From Saprospiraceae bacterium (GTDB lineage Bacteria > Bacteroidota > Bacteroidia > Chitinophagales > Saprospiraceae): a stretch of 64,000 bases of DNA. Shown here piece after piece: positions 8,997 through 18,284 of the stretch; position 1 is the stretch's first letter; each line of letters begins with the position of its first letter. Where the stretch lies: positions 124,001 through 188,000 of the forward strand of contig JADJJU010000006.1 in NCBI GenBank assembly GCA_016706365.1. The letters are read 5' to 3'. The notes beneath the pieces are model-generated. The model saw only the letters and a program-made list of their open reading frames with translations. It did no database searches and was not told the DNA's origin. The position numbers and the translations under genes were made by a program.

Positions 8997-10286
8997 CTAT
9001 TTGTCGGGATTTATTTTGGGTAAATTAAAATACTCATTTATGGTCTGGTCAAGGCTGCCAATCATTAAATTAAAGTTGTCCTGATTGGGTTTCAGGTTGA
9101 CAAACTTGTCAATAACTCTGCTTCTCTTGTATAGCAGGAATGTATTCATTGCCATTGGGTTAATTTTGTTAAGGTCTATTTCAGACTCGCGGTCCGAGAA
9201 GGAAGGTACAAAAGTCAATGCCACTTTATCTAATTGCAATTCTTTGCCAAGAGCAGACAATTCTGCTTCTCTTTTGCTTTTGCTGTACTCGCTTTCATTT
9301 CCATAGATAAAATAGACTTTCAAGTATTTTTCTCTTTTGTGGCTTTCAGTTTCCAGGAAACGCAGCCATAATTTTATTTCATCCCAGTCAGGATGATTCC
9401 CGACAAAGTAGAGGATTCCATGATACCAGCCGTATTTACAGACGGGACAAGTTTTTGTACCTTTATCCGGGCCCCAGGCGTGAAAGGGTATAAATGAAAT
9501 GATATCCTCTCCTATGTTTTTGCCTGTGTTTACTTCCGAATTATCAGTTTTAACAGGGTATTCAGGAATATTGAGACCCAGAATGATATTTCTCTCTCCA
9601 ACATGTAATTGGTCTTTCTTAACCATTCGCAATACTCCACTTCCGCCCCTGTTTTCCATTTTCTTCCTCTTTGCAGAGATCAGTAGTTTATCATCATCAA
9701 AAACAAAGTCATCAATGTAATATTCCCGCAGTTCGTTGGGCTCTTTCACAGTTATATGAACATGATCGGGCTCGTCCCTCGTAGGATAGGTGCCCGGTCT
9801 TACTGTATAAATAGAATAGTTGCCCTCCTTATCAGTTTTTACCCATCCCCGAATGTAACCATGGGTTTGACCGAGTTCATTTGGCGGCATACTTCGATTT
9901 TCTTTCGACTTGTGCAGATATTTACCCTCAGTGTTGGTTTGGTAGTAGTATAAAATTACATCAGCTGCAGGTGTTTTCCCATCCACTTTGTATACGATTC
10001 CTGTTAATAATATTTTTTGTCCTTTTTGATCCCAACCAGGACTAGTATCAATGGGGCTGATTACTTTGGGAATACCATAGTAGGTGAATTCACTATTTTC
10101 AAAAGCAGCTTCTTTTATTTTTTCAGGATGAGCAGTATTATTGATTTGATTAATTTGTCCATGACAACTTCCCATACATAGGTGCAGAAGAACTAATAAT
10201 CCGGCCAGGAATAGTTGATACATATTATTTGTGCTCATTAAGAGTAAATTCGGATTCTTTCCCATTTTCATTAAGCTTGTTTTCAT
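8997..10286 (-). CDS. Lipoprotein with intradiol-dioxygenase-like domain and thioredoxin-like C-terminus
   Basis: The 429-residue protein begins with a long N-terminal stretch, a hydrophobic segment and a lipobox-like CMGSC (Cys41). Residues about 78-200 match the intradiol ring-cleavage dioxygenase fold, and all four expected iron ligands can be placed: Tyr123 (GKYLH), Tyr167 (RPGTYP), His175 and His177 (DHVHITV). From about residue 270 a second domain carries CPVCKYG (Cys280, Cys283) followed by alternating strands and helices, resembling a thioredoxin or peroxiredoxin fold. The substrate is unknown. The true start may be Met17 or Met22, which sit nearer the signal segment. Confidence 0.75.
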   Translation of the reverse strand: MKTSLMKMGKNPNLLLMSTNNMYQLFLAGLLVLLHLCMGSCHGQINQINNTAHPEKIKEAAFENSEFTYYGIPKVISPIDTSPGWDQKGQKILLTGIVYKVDGKTPAADVILYYYQTNTEGKYLHKSKENRSMPPNELGQTHGYIRGWVKTDKEGNYSIYTVRPGTYPTRDEPDHVHITVKEPNELREYYIDDFVFDDDKLLISAKRKKMENRGGSGVLRMVKKDQLHVGERNIILGLNIPEYPVKTDNSEVNTGKNIGEDIISFIPFHAWGPDKGTKTCPVCKYGWYHGILYFVGNHPDWDEIKLWLRFLETESHKREKYLKVYFIYGNESEYSKSKREAELSALGKELQLDKVALTFVPSFSDRESEIDLNKINPMAMNTFLLYKRSRVIDKFVNLKPNQDNFNLMIGSLDQTINEYFNLPKINPDK

Positions 10287-10433
10287 AGCAAATTACGCAT
10301 ACCGGTGCTTTAAGCGCACACAATTCCCTGACTGAGCAGTGAAATGCGATCAAACGATGATTTTATAGGGTATCCTGAGGCTTTTGAAATTGAAAGCTGA
10401 AACCAGATAGAAATTTTCAGTTTGGATATATTG

Positions 10434-11072
10434 CTAATCTCTGATTAAGTATGGATTTTTTGCTGTTTTAGCTTTATCCGGAACTCGAAATTCCTTGTCC
10501 TCAGGTTTTATTTCTATTACTTCTGTCGCCACGCTTTCCACAGTGAATTGTTGGCTCTCAATGATTGATTTAAGTGGTAATGCTTGAGACACTTTGAGGA
10601 ATTCATACCAATTACCATATAAATGGTTCTTGAATAATGATATATCAACAGCAAATTTCTCATTGAAATAATACTTTTGAACACCGCTTTTACAAGTCAA
10701 TACGACTTCATTACATTTGTATCCCAGTATTTCAGCCACTCCTTTATTTAAGACCACGCTTATAACTTTATCTGAATTTGTTCCGGCATCATTCCATTGA
10801 ATAAAATCCGAGTTCGTCATTTTTTTATAAAGTTTATTGGCTTTGCTATTGTATAGCTGCCACTGAAATATTGAGCCATTAGAACTGTATTTATAGTCAG
10901 CACCCTTAATCAGAAATTCCTGAACTGTACCCATCATAGAGTTGAATTGTTGGTCCTGAACGTTTGGATGTTTGCTTTTGTAGTGGACCTGATAAATGAT
11001 TTTCCCTTCAAATGACTGTCCTGAAGCAATCGATGACAAAACGGTCAATAGAATAGTAATAATGTGTTTCAT
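10434..11072 (-). CDS. Secreted GLPGLI-like protein
   Basis: Start chosen at the Met that opens a clean signal peptide (MKHIITILLTVLSSIASGQS); an in-frame ATG at 11114 would add 14 residues that do not look like a signal. The mature protein begins FEGKIIYQVHYKS and contains EILGYKCNEVVLTCKSG and NWYEFLKVSQALPLKSI. This layout resembles the GLPGLI/DUF4412 group of Bacteroidota exported proteins, whose function is unknown. Isolated gene on the minus strand. Confidence 0.7.
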   Translation of the reverse strand: MKHIITILLTVLSSIASGQSFEGKIIYQVHYKSKHPNVQDQQFNSMMGTVQEFLIKGADYKYSSNGSIFQWQLYNSKANKLYKKMTNSDFIQWNDAGTNSDKVISVVLNKGVAEILGYKCNEVVLTCKSGVQKYYFNEKFAVDISLFKNHLYGNWYEFLKVSQALPLKSIIESQQFTVESVATEVIEIKPEDKEFRVPDKAKTAKNPYLIRD

Positions 11073-11114
11073 TTGCATTTTGACATTCATGTTTAACAAG
11101 TTATCAGTTTTCAC

Positions 11115-11464
11115 CCGGTTCTTCCCGGCACCTAATGGACGATCAGATATAATATGAATTTTTAACTCATGTTCAGAATATCATTCAAATATCGTGATCA
11201 AAATTGGAAATTCTTAGGCTGCAATGGACTGAGTTTGGAATTCAGGTCACTTTGTTGCTCATTATCGCTTTCATGACAGTTTCTACCTCCAAAATTGCTG
11301 CTATATTGTGAAGAGAGGGGTATTGATTTGAATTCTGAATTTTCCTGGATTGCAGAATTCCATCTACCACAGAAAATTATCATTCATAGTAGAAGACCAT
11401 TATGTGAGTAAACAAAATCAGATAAAAGCGTTACACAAGAAAAATGTATAATACCTTAATTTTA
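11115..11464. other. Intergenic stretch
   Basis: About 350 bp between the GLPGLI-like gene and the kelch-type T9SS gene. A 61-codon minus-strand frame at 11198-11383 has no signal, domain or convincing start. No hairpin or repeat of note was found. Confidence 0.4.
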
Positions 11465-13072
11465 TTATGGTTCCAATATGATTTTTTGCGTAGCTTTTTC
11501 GTGTGCTGTCTCAAGCATTAAAATATATGTCTTACGCAAGCCGGGGTTTATTATTTGATACTGAATTATATTTTCTCCGGATTTAACCTCTCTTAATATG
11601 CTTTCTTCTATCTTTTTTCCATCAGTATTGAAAAGTGAAATTTTGGTTTCTTCAACTTTATTTAAATAGAATTTCACAACGAAATTGCCATCATTCGGAT
11701 TAGGAAACACTTGCATTTTCAGTGTTCCAATACTAAGTTCGTTTAAGTCATGCGTTCCGGTTGTTGCATTTTTTATAACATATACTTTGAATATCTGGCT
11801 GCTTGCAATACTCTGAGTACCATTATTACTAAAAAATATATTAGCAGCAGAGCTGCTGATACCACCATAAATGTATCCTGCTAATGTGCTGTCGGAAATA
11901 AATTCATCCAGCTTAAGTACTCCATTACTAAATCGGGGAATACCTGGATTAGAAATAAATTCAGCACCTGCTCCAAGTAAACCCGGCATTTCAACCGGTA
12001 GTTTATACTCAGCCATAATTCCTTCCGAATTTCTGGTCACACGAGCTATTGTCTTTACAAAAGGTACATTATTATCTTGTACTAAGACTCCGGAACTGAC
12101 ATAAAATTGAGCAATTCCCCCGAAAAATACATTATGCATCTCATTGTTGGATACAGAATATAAGGGTAAGACTGCACAATGATAATGATTATAATATTGC
12201 TGAAATGTGTTGTTCACCTCATAATTACTGCTATCTATATTTACACAATTTAAAAATGGCAAATCAACTGTTGGTTGGAATACGCCTGAGAATGCTGTCA
12301 CACCTTCAGCCCCGTTCGGTAAAATTTGGGGAACAGCATTATAGTCCCTGCGGTGCAAATTTACTGCGTCCGTTATTGTTGCTAAATGCGAAATGGTAAT
12401 GTTGATTCCATCATCAGAAATATTGAATTTATGAATGGCATCTGTATACTTTTGGGTGAAAGTTGGATTTCCCATTGGATTGTAATTACCATCAAATTTG
12501 TTTCCTCCGATCAGGTAAAAAGTATTGTTTATTTTTTGAAGATGTCCACCCGTTACTGCAAATTTTGGATCACTAATTTGTCTGAAATGGCTGGCGAATG
12601 GTGATCCGCTTATTACCGCATTAATTACAGCAGGAACATTGATTGCACTTAAATTGTCGAAAGTTTTTCTTGAGCCTGCTGCAGCTTGATATCCATATCC
12701 TCCAATTACATATAGATAGTTACCCTCCTGATGGAATTCCATATTTGTTGAGCTTAATTGCTCCTGAAGTGCCACTGGAAGCGATGTCAGCGGAGCCGTC
12801 CATTTTTGTTGTGAGACAGGATCAATAACAATTAATTGATTGTTATTACCGGCTAAATCGAAAGATGCAAAGGGTTGCCTGCGGTGCAGGCCATCAAGCC
12901 TTCCTCCAATAATGAGCCATTTTCCATTGGACTGACCAAAAGCAAAAGATTGAAGCCCGCCAAGTCCTTCAATATCCATTGGTACAATGTGAATATTAAA
13001 TGGAGCTATCTGAGTGAAGGCTGAAAAACTATATACAGACAGCGCAATAATTACTGAGAATACTTTGGTCAT
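11465..13072 (-). CDS. Kelch-like secreted protein with T9SS type A sorting domain
   Basis: A 535-residue secreted protein with a signal peptide ending near SAFTQ. Residues about 30-210 contain repeated strand-turn units of kelch type: KWLIIGGRLDG, YLYVIGGYGY and TFYLIGGNKFDG, suggesting a beta-propeller. The last about 80 residues are a T9SS type A sorting domain (VFPNPNDGNFVVKF, then ISLFNTDGKKI and a basic-hydrophobic end KIILEP), which directs the protein through the type IX machinery to the cell surface or medium. The ligand or role of the propeller is unknown. Confidence 0.88.
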   Translation of the reverse strand: MTKVFSVIIALSVYSFSAFTQIAPFNIHIVPMDIEGLGGLQSFAFGQSNGKWLIIGGRLDGLHRRQPFASFDLAGNNNQLIVIDPVSQQKWTAPLTSLPVALQEQLSSTNMEFHQEGNYLYVIGGYGYQAAAGSRKTFDNLSAINVPAVINAVISGSPFASHFRQISDPKFAVTGGHLQKINNTFYLIGGNKFDGNYNPMGNPTFTQKYTDAIHKFNISDDGINITISHLATITDAVNLHRRDYNAVPQILPNGAEGVTAFSGVFQPTVDLPFLNCVNIDSSNYEVNNTFQQYYNHYHCAVLPLYSVSNNEMHNVFFGGIAQFYVSSGVLVQDNNVPFVKTIARVTRNSEGIMAEYKLPVEMPGLLGAGAEFISNPGIPRFSNGVLKLDEFISDSTLAGYIYGGISSSAANIFFSNNGTQSIASSQIFKVYVIKNATTGTHDLNELSIGTLKMQVFPNPNDGNFVVKFYLNKVEETKISLFNTDGKKIEESILREVKSGENIIQYQIINPGLRKTYILMLETAHEKATQKIILEP

Positions 13073-13197
13073 CGGTTGAATTTTAATATGAGTCCAAGCT
13101 ACATATTAAATTCTCTGGGGTTCGTAACTAATGTTACAATCTGCATCATATATTAAAAAGGTATTCTGAGATTCTACCTGGTTCAATCAGCAGGTTT

Positions 13198-13680
13198 TTA
13201 ACTTGCTTTACTAAGCTTCGCAAATCCGCGCAGCCCGGAAATAAACAAGTATACTAAAATGAAGAATCTGATCAGGTTCAGAATCACCCATAAACGGGAC
13301 ATTGATATCAGGGATTCAGCATCATAAAGTCCTTGCTCCCCGAATATCTTCCCCAGAGTAGGGACAAAATATGCAAGAGTTATGATTAGAATTATAAATG
13401 TTCCAAGTATGGAAATATTAAGCTCTCTTTTTCCCAGACCATTGTATTTTCTAAATTGGAAGAAACTTATAATGGTAAAAATCAAAAGCGCCATGGTAGA
13501 AAATGGCCAGGGATTTAATGCACCCGGAACGATATGGGTTGTAGTAAATTCGATATGTGTTACAGGATCTGTGAACCAGGCATAATTTGAATAAAAAGTA
13601 TCATGAAATGCCGCTCCAAGCCATATTGCCGATAATGTAAGATATACAATAAACAAGTTGATTTTATTGTTCGGTATCAT
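13198..13680 (-). CDS. Four-helix membrane protein, possibly DUF1772-like
   Basis: A 160-residue inner-membrane protein with four hydrophobic segments at about residues 8-25, 60-76, 90-110 and 130-150. The end WVILNLIRFFILVYLF resembles the closing helix of DUF1772/anthrone-oxygenase-like membrane proteins, but that assignment is weak. No catalytic residues can be pointed out. It stands alone between the kelch gene and the propeller triplet. Confidence 0.6.
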   Translation of the reverse strand: MIPNNKINLFIVYLTLSAIWLGAAFHDTFYSNYAWFTDPVTHIEFTTTHIVPGALNPWPFSTMALLIFTIISFFQFRKYNGLGKRELNISILGTFIILIITLAYFVPTLGKIFGEQGLYDAESLISMSRLWVILNLIRFFILVYLFISGLRGFAKLSKAS

Positions 13681-13784
13681 TGGAGTAGCATTTGATTATG
13701 AATCAAATATAGGCAAATAAGTATTCGGTAAAAGGAATGTTATTCTTTTTTCGAATAGTTAGGAGAATCAGTCTTAAAAGAAAA

Positions 13785-14885
13785 TCATTCTGAAAATGTA
13801 AGGAAGTTTTCTCCGTCATATCGGGAGAGTCCACAGTTTCTGCTTCCTATCCATATATTACCCTCGCTGTCTTCAAGCATGCTCCAAACTGAAGAAGTCA
13901 GCAATCCATCCTCTGCGGTGAAATTTTTATATGACTCCCCATCGTAGCACCAAATTCCACTTTCACTTTCTATTGTGCCTTGCTTTTCTCCTCCATCGAA
14001 CCAAATGTTTCCGGTTTTATCTACCATCATGGCTGCACCGATATTTGTCTTTTCTGTGAATTTATTGAATTCCTGACCATCGTATCTGAATATGCCATTA
14101 TTCCGTCCGCTGAACCAAATCTTTCCGCCTTTATCTTCTACAATATACCTGATCCATCCATCTCCATTGGGTTTTGAACTTACAATTGATTTTCCGTCAA
14201 GGCGAATTACGCCTTCTCCTGCAATAGGACCGGAACCTAACCAAATTGTTCCGTTTCTGTCTTCCAACATGCACTGTACATATTTCAGCTGAAGATTTTG
14301 ATCGTTTGCAATGGTCGCCTGATCCAGAAAGCGGGTAAAGGTTTTTCCGTCATAACAATACAAATCAGCTGTAGTACCAATCCAAATTATACCACTTTTG
14401 TCCTGCATCAAACTCCACACAGGATTTTTTCCGGATGGGGCACTTGCTCCACTCAGACCAATAGGATAAGCGGAACTCAATGATTTTTCCGAAATACTTT
14501 TCCCATCATACATACTAATACCATCGTCCGTTCCGAACCAGATATTACCCTTTTTATCTTCTAATATGCTCCAAATAGAATTGTTGCTGAGCCCATCTGC
14601 AGTAGTAAACTGCGCAAATTCCTTTCCATCATATCGATAAACACCTTCACCGGTGGTTCCAAACCATAGATTCCCTGCCTTGTCCTCAAGACTGCAATGG
14701 ATGTTCTGATGTTCGGTTGTACCTAAGGTTTTTCGGAGTTTTGCATTGGGGCCGATAAAATGATGTGATTCAGCAACTGTTTCATCACTCACTTTTGTAT
14801 TAACCTGTGCACTGCAAGAGCTAGCAATTATTGATATAAGAATTAGAGAAAACGCCGATATGATTTTCATTTGCAATTTGTTCAT
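13785..14885 (-). CDS. Beta-propeller lipoprotein with Reg_prop repeats (copy 3 of 3)
   Basis: A 366-residue predicted lipoprotein (signal peptide, lipobox ASSCSAQ). The body is a series of about seven repeats of the form LEDKxGNxWFGTxxxGVxRYDGKxF, the two-component regulator propeller (Reg_prop) unit that usually forms the sensory part of hybrid two-component systems. No transmembrane helix, histidine kinase or DNA-binding domain follows, so this is a free propeller on the envelope. It is the last of three tandem paralogues on the minus strand, 16 bp after the preceding stop, so an operon is likely. The ligand is unknown. Confidence 0.85.
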   Translation of the reverse strand: MNKLQMKIISAFSLILISIIASSCSAQVNTKVSDETVAESHHFIGPNAKLRKTLGTTEHQNIHCSLEDKAGNLWFGTTGEGVYRYDGKEFAQFTTADGLSNNSIWSILEDKKGNIWFGTDDGISMYDGKSISEKSLSSAYPIGLSGASAPSGKNPVWSLMQDKSGIIWIGTTADLYCYDGKTFTRFLDQATIANDQNLQLKYVQCMLEDRNGTIWLGSGPIAGEGVIRLDGKSIVSSKPNGDGWIRYIVEDKGGKIWFSGRNNGIFRYDGQEFNKFTEKTNIGAAMMVDKTGNIWFDGGEKQGTIESESGIWCYDGESYKNFTAEDGLLTSSVWSMLEDSEGNIWIGSRNCGLSRYDGENFLTFSE

Positions 14886-14901
14886 ATTGATTCAAGGTGA
14901 C

Positions 14902-15996
14902 TTATTCAGAATATTTTACAAATGTCTTCCCATCAAAGCTGTAAAGACTCATGTCCGGCCCATTGAACCATATATTTCCTGATTTATCCTGTAATAATGG
15001 ATTTATGTTTTTATGTGGTAAACCATCTCGCTCAGTAAATATTTTGTAGGTTGTTCCGTCATAAAAACCAAGGCCTGCGTAGGAATTCGACCAAAGATTC
15101 CCTTCATGATCTTCCAGAATGTGAGAAGGTCCTCTGATTATTTGTTCTTTAAAATAGTTGCCTTTGAATTCTTTTCCATCATATCGACCCATACCGGTAA
15201 AACCTGCAGCAAACCAAAGAAATCCATTTCGGTCTTCAACGATATGGTCTGTTCTGCGAATCTGATCATGGGGAATAATGTTGGATAAAGTCTGCCCATC
15301 ATATCTGCTAATCCCCTCAGTGACACATGCGGCAAACCAAATATGCCCTTTTGTATCCTGAAGTATCGAAAAGATTGCCTTCAATTCCAAGCTGTCCTCA
15401 TTAATCAGTTCTTTATTATCTAAAAATGGTTTAATGTACTTACCGTCGTAACAATAAACACCGTCATCAGTACCAATCCAAATGATACCCTCTTTATCCT
15501 GCATCATGGTCCATACCCCGTTTTGTCTGATAGGAAGTCCTCCGGACAGATTGATCGTTGAGTGAATATTACCCACTGATGACTTAGTTGGAATAGTTGT
15601 GAATGAGATTCCTTTTGGAGAGTGCTTATCTGTTTTCATCAAATTGAGACCTGTTTTAGTTCCAACCCATATATTACCCTGCTGATCCTCTAGGACCGAA
15701 TAGACAATATTATTATCCAGTCCGTCTTCCTTTGTATAATGAATAAAGGTTTTACCATTAAAAAAATACAATCCATCCCCTGCACTTGTCAGCCATAAAT
15801 TTCCAAATCTGTCCTGTATACCAGAACCCAATACTGCATATTTGAGTGTAGGCGACAACTTTTCGGTTTGAGTATCAACCGTGTTGAATGGTTTCTCCTC
15901 ACTGACATTTTTCTTTGGCTGCGCATTGCAGGAGCTCAAAAACATCAGTACCAGGAGCCAGTTAGACTGTCTTGATATAAAATTGAAAGTTGGCAT
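14902..15996 (-). CDS. Beta-propeller lipoprotein with Reg_prop repeats (copy 2 of 3)
   Basis: A 364-residue paralogue of its neighbours. Signal peptide with lipobox FLSSCNAQ, then Reg_prop units such as LEDQQGNIWVGTKTGLNL, MQDKEGIIWIGTDDGVYCYD and LQDTKGHIWFAACVTEGI. Each repeat ends with an aromatic YDGK turn. As in the other copies, nothing follows the propeller. It has diverged enough from copies 1 and 3 to suggest an old duplication. The spacing to the upstream copy is 54 bp. Confidence 0.85.
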   Translation of the reverse strand: MPTFNFISRQSNWLLVLMFLSSCNAQPKKNVSEEKPFNTVDTQTEKLSPTLKYAVLGSGIQDRFGNLWLTSAGDGLYFFNGKTFIHYTKEDGLDNNIVYSVLEDQQGNIWVGTKTGLNLMKTDKHSPKGISFTTIPTKSSVGNIHSTINLSGGLPIRQNGVWTMMQDKEGIIWIGTDDGVYCYDGKYIKPFLDNKELINEDSLELKAIFSILQDTKGHIWFAACVTEGISRYDGQTLSNIIPHDQIRRTDHIVEDRNGFLWFAAGFTGMGRYDGKEFKGNYFKEQIIRGPSHILEDHEGNLWSNSYAGLGFYDGTTYKIFTERDGLPHKNINPLLQDKSGNIWFNGPDMSLYSFDGKTFVKYSE

Positions 15997-16050
15997 TTTT
16001 TCTTTTGTTTAGGCTAAGCTTTAAGCTGTCTATATTTAAATCAGAGATTA

Positions 16051-17211
16051 CTATTCAGAAAAAGTAGTAAAAGACCTTCCATCGAAGCGACTCAAGCCAA
16101 AGCCTCTTGTTCCAAACCAGAGGTTTCCATCTTTGTCTTCCAGAATACTAAAAACAGAATTATGGACTAATCCATCTATTGTTGTATAATTTTTGAAAGT
16201 TTTTCCATCATAGCAGTAAACACCATTCTTGTCTGTCGTGAACCACATGTTACCTTTTTTGTCTTCCAGAATAGCATATACCCCATAGCTTACAAAGTTT
16301 TCATTCTCTCTAAAACTGTAAAAAGTTTTTCCGTCATATTTGCACGCGCCATGTCTGCGGGTTGCAAACCACAGATCTCCTCCCTTATCTTCTGTTATTG
16401 AAAATATCATATCATCTGTAATGCTATCTTGAGTTAATGAAAACCCTGATAAGTAGGTTATTAATGATTCTGATTCAGACTTGTTAGTATTTCTTCCATC
16501 TTCATTCGAGAGATAATAATTTTTTGATGGTAAATAATTGGTAAAAGATTTTCCGTCAAATCGCCACACAGCTCCACCATTCCAGGAACTGAACCATAAA
16601 TCTCCCTTTCTATCCTGGATAATATCAAGAATAAGTTGATGATGATTTCCAAGATTAAATGTATGGTCATTATTGTTGAGGAAATTAGTGAGGGTCTTGC
16701 CATCATACCGATAAACCCCATTATTCATCGTCCCAAACCAAATGTTGTCTTCACTGTCCAGAAAGAGGGAACTGATCATGTGGTCGCTTTTTAAATCCTT
16801 TTGGAAGTATTTGCTGAAAGTTTTACCATCATATTTACAAAGGCCCGTTTCGGTACCAATTAAAATATTCCCCTCCTTATCCTGAATGATACCTTTGACA
16901 TTATTATTACAGAGTCCATCTTCTGTTGTAAAATTTGTAAATGATTCTCCATCATACCGGTAAATTCCTTCTCCTCCGGTGCTGAACCAAAGGTTTCCTT
17001 CCTTATCCTGGAGTTCACAAAAGACATTTCCTGACTGCACACCCTGAGTTCGGATCATTTTTGGGAGCTTTGAAGCAGAAATTTTTAGCGGTTCGATAGG
17101 TTCGGTAGGAGCATTGGATCTTACCTGCGCATTGCAGGAAGAGAAGAGCATTAACAAAGCAATGAGAATTGAAAAAATTGATCTAAAAAAATGGGCGTCG
17201 TAAGTATTCAT
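16051..17211 (-). CDS. Beta-propeller lipoprotein with Reg_prop repeats (copy 1 of 3)
   Basis: First gene of the tandem triplet, 386 residues. Signal peptide with lipobox FSSCNAQ. Reg_prop units include LQDKEGNLWFSTGGEGIYRY, IQDKEGNILIGTETGLCKYD and LEDKDGNLWFGTRGFGLSRF. It is slightly longer than the other two because of insertions between blades (residues about 190-270). Likely a surface or periplasmic lipid-anchored propeller; binding partner unknown. A promoter should lie in the gap above 17211. Confidence 0.85.
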   Translation of the reverse strand: MNTYDAHFFRSIFSILIALLMLFSSCNAQVRSNAPTEPIEPLKISASKLPKMIRTQGVQSGNVFCELQDKEGNLWFSTGGEGIYRYDGESFTNFTTEDGLCNNNVKGIIQDKEGNILIGTETGLCKYDGKTFSKYFQKDLKSDHMISSLFLDSEDNIWFGTMNNGVYRYDGKTLTNFLNNNDHTFNLGNHHQLILDIIQDRKGDLWFSSWNGGAVWRFDGKSFTNYLPSKNYYLSNEDGRNTNKSESESLITYLSGFSLTQDSITDDMIFSITEDKGGDLWFATRRHGACKYDGKTFYSFRENENFVSYGVYAILEDKKGNMWFTTDKNGVYCYDGKTFKNYTTIDGLVHNSVFSILEDKDGNLWFGTRGFGLSRFDGRSFTTFSE

Positions 17212-17480
17212 TGGAGTTTACTGGGATGATTATTGGATCTGTCTGCAAATTGTTTGCCCGGTAAAAATACAATGCATTAGCTGAGCTCAGTGCACAGCTT
17301 GTTGTTAAGAACCTGTTATTCCGATGGCTGTGGGGGAGGGAGGTGAATATTGTATGGTGAATGGTGAAAGATGAATAGAAAATGGAGTAAATTGTAATTT
17401 TCTTTCTTTCAAACTCCAACGCTACACCCACACGATATCTTTCCTAACTCATCATTCATCATTAATAATTCATAATTCAT
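17212..17480. other. Intergenic stretch upstream of propeller triplet
   Basis: AT-rich gap in front of the propeller genes. It holds no convincing gene; an 82-codon minus-strand frame overlapping the start of the first propeller gene lacks any domain. The part from about 17450 upward passes into the AACAGCC-punctuated low-complexity array. Confidence 0.4.
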
Positions 17481-17613
17481 AACTGGCTGTTGACATCTCA
17501 TACCTTATAGTTTATCTCTCATATCTGGCTGTTAGCGCTTAACCGATTTGACGCTTTAACGCTTTAACCGGCTGTTTATCTGGCTGCTGATCTCATCTCT
17601 TATATCTCATATC
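17481..17613 (-). repeat. AACAGCC-punctuated low-complexity array, locus A
   Basis: Read on the minus strand, this begins directly after the stop of the DHFR-family gene. It consists of short purine-rich low-complexity blocks (for example TATAAGATATGAGAT) separated by the word AACAGCC. On the plus strand GGCTGTT occurs at 17485, 17527 and 17570, with a variant GGCTGCT at 17582; the two long intervals are 42 and 43 bp. One block contains GCGTTAAAGCGTC, similar to a block at the other two loci. Function unknown. Confidence 0.7.
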
Positions 17614-18168
17614 TTATATCTTTAAAGCTGGCTCATAATAATGAATCACCGCTCCACAAGTGAAAGTCTTTGTCTTTAATAGCTTCAGTTCAATTCTATC
17701 ACTGATGTCTTTAAACAAAACCAATCCTGATCCTACAATTACCGGATGGATGCAAAGCTGGTATTCATCAATCAAATCCAGTTTTGAAAAGGCAACTATC
17801 ATACTAGGACTTCCAACATACAGGTCTTTAGTTGCTTGCTGTTTCAATTCCAAAATTTCTTCCTTAACCAGTTCATTTTTTAATGTTGAATTTCTCCACA
17901 CCACCTTATCCAATGTTCGAAAAAACAATTTTTGGAACATCATCTATGCTCCGTGCAAACTCATCTGTTGATTGGATCCCGGTAGGATTTTCTACCACTT
18001 CCGGCCAGTAATCTTCCATGAGCTGATAAGTGATCCTTCCATAAAAAAGTATTCCGGCACTGCGTACTAAATCGCTGTAATGTTGATGAGTTTCTCATCT
18101 GCACCCACAGCTGTGTGGTCGCAGTATCCATCGAGGGTCATGTTGATGCAGGCGATTATTTTTGGCAT
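17614..18168 (-). pseudogene. DHFR/RibD-like reductase family gene, frameshifted
   Basis: Reading from ATG 18168 on the minus strand gives MPKIIACINMTLDGYCDH and GADEKLIN, the opening of the YyaP/YwjB-type dihydrofolate reductase family. Near 18082 one base appears to be missing, after which the frame continues as HYSDLVRSAGILFYGRITY and EDYWPEVVENPTG. A second shift near 17915-17926 leads into the intact C-terminal frame, with LYVGSPSMI and HPVIVGSGLVLFKD. Without the two shifts the protein would be about 185 residues, the normal family length. Either a recent pseudogene or two sequence errors. The enzyme would be a cytoplasmic NADPH-dependent reductase of unknown substrate. Confidence 0.8.
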
Positions 18169-18284
18169 GGGGATGGTTGTTTATAATGTAAATTTAGTTT
18201 TTTGTAAAATAACTCACATTCCTATAATTGGTCGTTCTAATTTTGCCATTCGGCAAGGTTTTTTCTGGAAAGTAATACTTTACC

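Noticed and set aside
11198..11383. 61-codon minus-strand frame
   Set aside because: No start context, signal or homology that I can recognise.
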